Below, one piece after another: positions 5,047-5,613 of a DNA stretch of 5,613 nucleotides (the first letter of the stretch is position 1; each line of letters begins with the position of its first letter). The position numbers and the translations under genes are program-made. The notes under the pieces are model-generated. The model was not told the origin of the DNA, made no database searches, and saw only the letters and a list, made by a program, of their open reading frames with translations. The DNA comes from an uncultured Chthonomonas sp. GTDB taxonomy: Bacteria > Armatimonadota > Chthonomonadetes > Chthonomonadales > CAJBBX01. Location: NCBI GenBank assembly GCA_903886985.1, contig CAISOI010000757.1, positions 1-5,613 of the forward strand, given 5' to 3'.

Positions 5047-5613
5047 ATGAACCCTATTTCTAAAATCCATAGTGTCACTCTCCTCAAAGTGGCTTACATT
5101 TTTGTTCTCCCGTTATGTCTTCCTGTCGTTCATGCGCAAACACCTGCTCCTCAGGTCGTGACAACGGCTAAAGCATCGGACTGGATATGGTCGTCAGACC
5201 TTTCCGCAAGCCATCTTTATTTCCGTCAGAGGCTCAAACTCCCAGAAGAAGTTGCGCTTGCAACTCTTTTAGTTTCGAGTAAAGGTGCATTTGAAACTGC
5301 CATCAATGGCAGCAGAGTTTCAACCGGGATTGGCGGCGAAGCTGAACAAACTTTGTATGTGAGTCGGTATCTTCAAAAGGGTCCCAATGTGCTCACCGTT
5401 GAGGCGCGCGAAGGCAGATCAAACGTGAGAGAAGTGGGAGTACGGTTCACTCTTACTATCCAGTATAAGAGCGGCAGGGTTGCTCGCGTTTTGTCCAATG
5501 GTGATGAAGCTATCAGCCCGAATTATCAGCAAGGATGGGACACTCCAGAATTCGATGACAAGCAGTGGAAAATGTCCGCAGTTATAGGTGGTCCTAACAC
5601 AAAACCGTTGCCG
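5047..5613 (+). CDS. Secreted protein with rhamnosidase-like N-terminal beta-sandwich domain (5' part)
   Basis: The first 189 codons of an open reading frame that runs off the right edge without a stop. Residues 1-30 look like a Sec signal peptide: basic residues near the start, a hydrophobic core (VAYIFVLPLCLPVV) and a likely cut after VHA at residue 30. From about 45 the pattern DWIW, YFRQRLKLP (58-66), ALATLLVSSKGAFETAINGSRV (70-91) and a later WDTPEFDDKQWKMSAV stretch (164-179) resembles the paired galactose-binding-like beta-sandwiches found before the catalytic domain in bacterial alpha-L-rhamnosidases and related secreted glycan-active proteins. No catalytic domain is visible, so the enzyme activity is unproven. 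The ATG is the first start after an in-frame TAG two codons upstream. It is transcribed divergently from the hemL operon. Confidence 0.8.
   Translation, partial: MNPISKIHSVTLLKVAYIFVLPLCLPVVHAQTPAPQVVTTAKASDWIWSSDLSASHLYFRQRLKLPEEVALATLLVSSKGAFETAINGSRVSTGIGGEAEQTLYVSRYLQKGPNVLTVEAREGRSNVREVGVRFTLTIQYKSGRVARVLSNGDEAISPNYQQGWDTPEFDDKQWKMSAVIGGPNTKPLP

Overview
The window holds most of a seven-gene, leftward-reading (minus strand) housekeeping cluster, plus the beginning of a rightward-reading gene for a secreted protein. Base composition looks balanced, roughly half G+C, and coding density is very high. There is no mobile element, phage gene, CRISPR array, tRNA or rRNA. It reads as ordinary chromosome of a free-living bacterium that makes tetrapyrroles by the C5 (glutamate) route, makes molybdenum cofactor and exports carbohydrate-binding-type proteins. 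The phylum cannot be fixed from this sequence. The rhamnosidase-like secreted protein and the many TTG starts would suit a lineage such as Armatimonadota or another poorly sampled group, but that is only a guess.

Layout, in transcription order from about 4857 down to 1: hemL (glutamate-1-semialdehyde aminomutase, 3544-4836); an Mrp/ApbC Fe-S carrier ATPase (2436-3497); nfo (endonuclease IV, 1543-2406); moaD (1299-1538) and moaE (854-1294), the two subunits of molybdopterin synthase; a membrane-anchored protein of unknown function (327-854); and the N-terminal third of a PuuD-type class I glutamine amidotransferase (1-316), cut by the window edge. Intergenic gaps are 46, 29, 4 and 4 bases, then a 1-base TAATG overlap, then 10 bases. 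This spacing suggests one operon read from a promoter with a consensus -10 box just upstream of hemL. The shared theme is cofactor and metal-centre supply (tetrapyrrole, Fe-S, molybdopterin), with a DNA-repair enzyme inserted in the middle.

A 210-base divergent intergenic region (4837-5046) separates hemL from a plus-strand gene (5047 to the window end). That gene has a signal peptide and an N-terminal beta-sandwich region resembling those of bacterial alpha-L-rhamnosidases. Its -10-like box lies so close to the ATG that the message may be leaderless.

The most unusual features are in translation initiation. Four of the eight genes can only start at TTG, and a fifth only at TTG or GTG. The moaE ribosome-binding site is made from the moaD diglycine codons and can be hidden in a perfect 6-bp hairpin. 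The amidotransferase start overlaps a four-codon mini-ORF that could reflect coupled reinitiation or a one-base frameshift. I found no clear evidence of a wholly new biological system.
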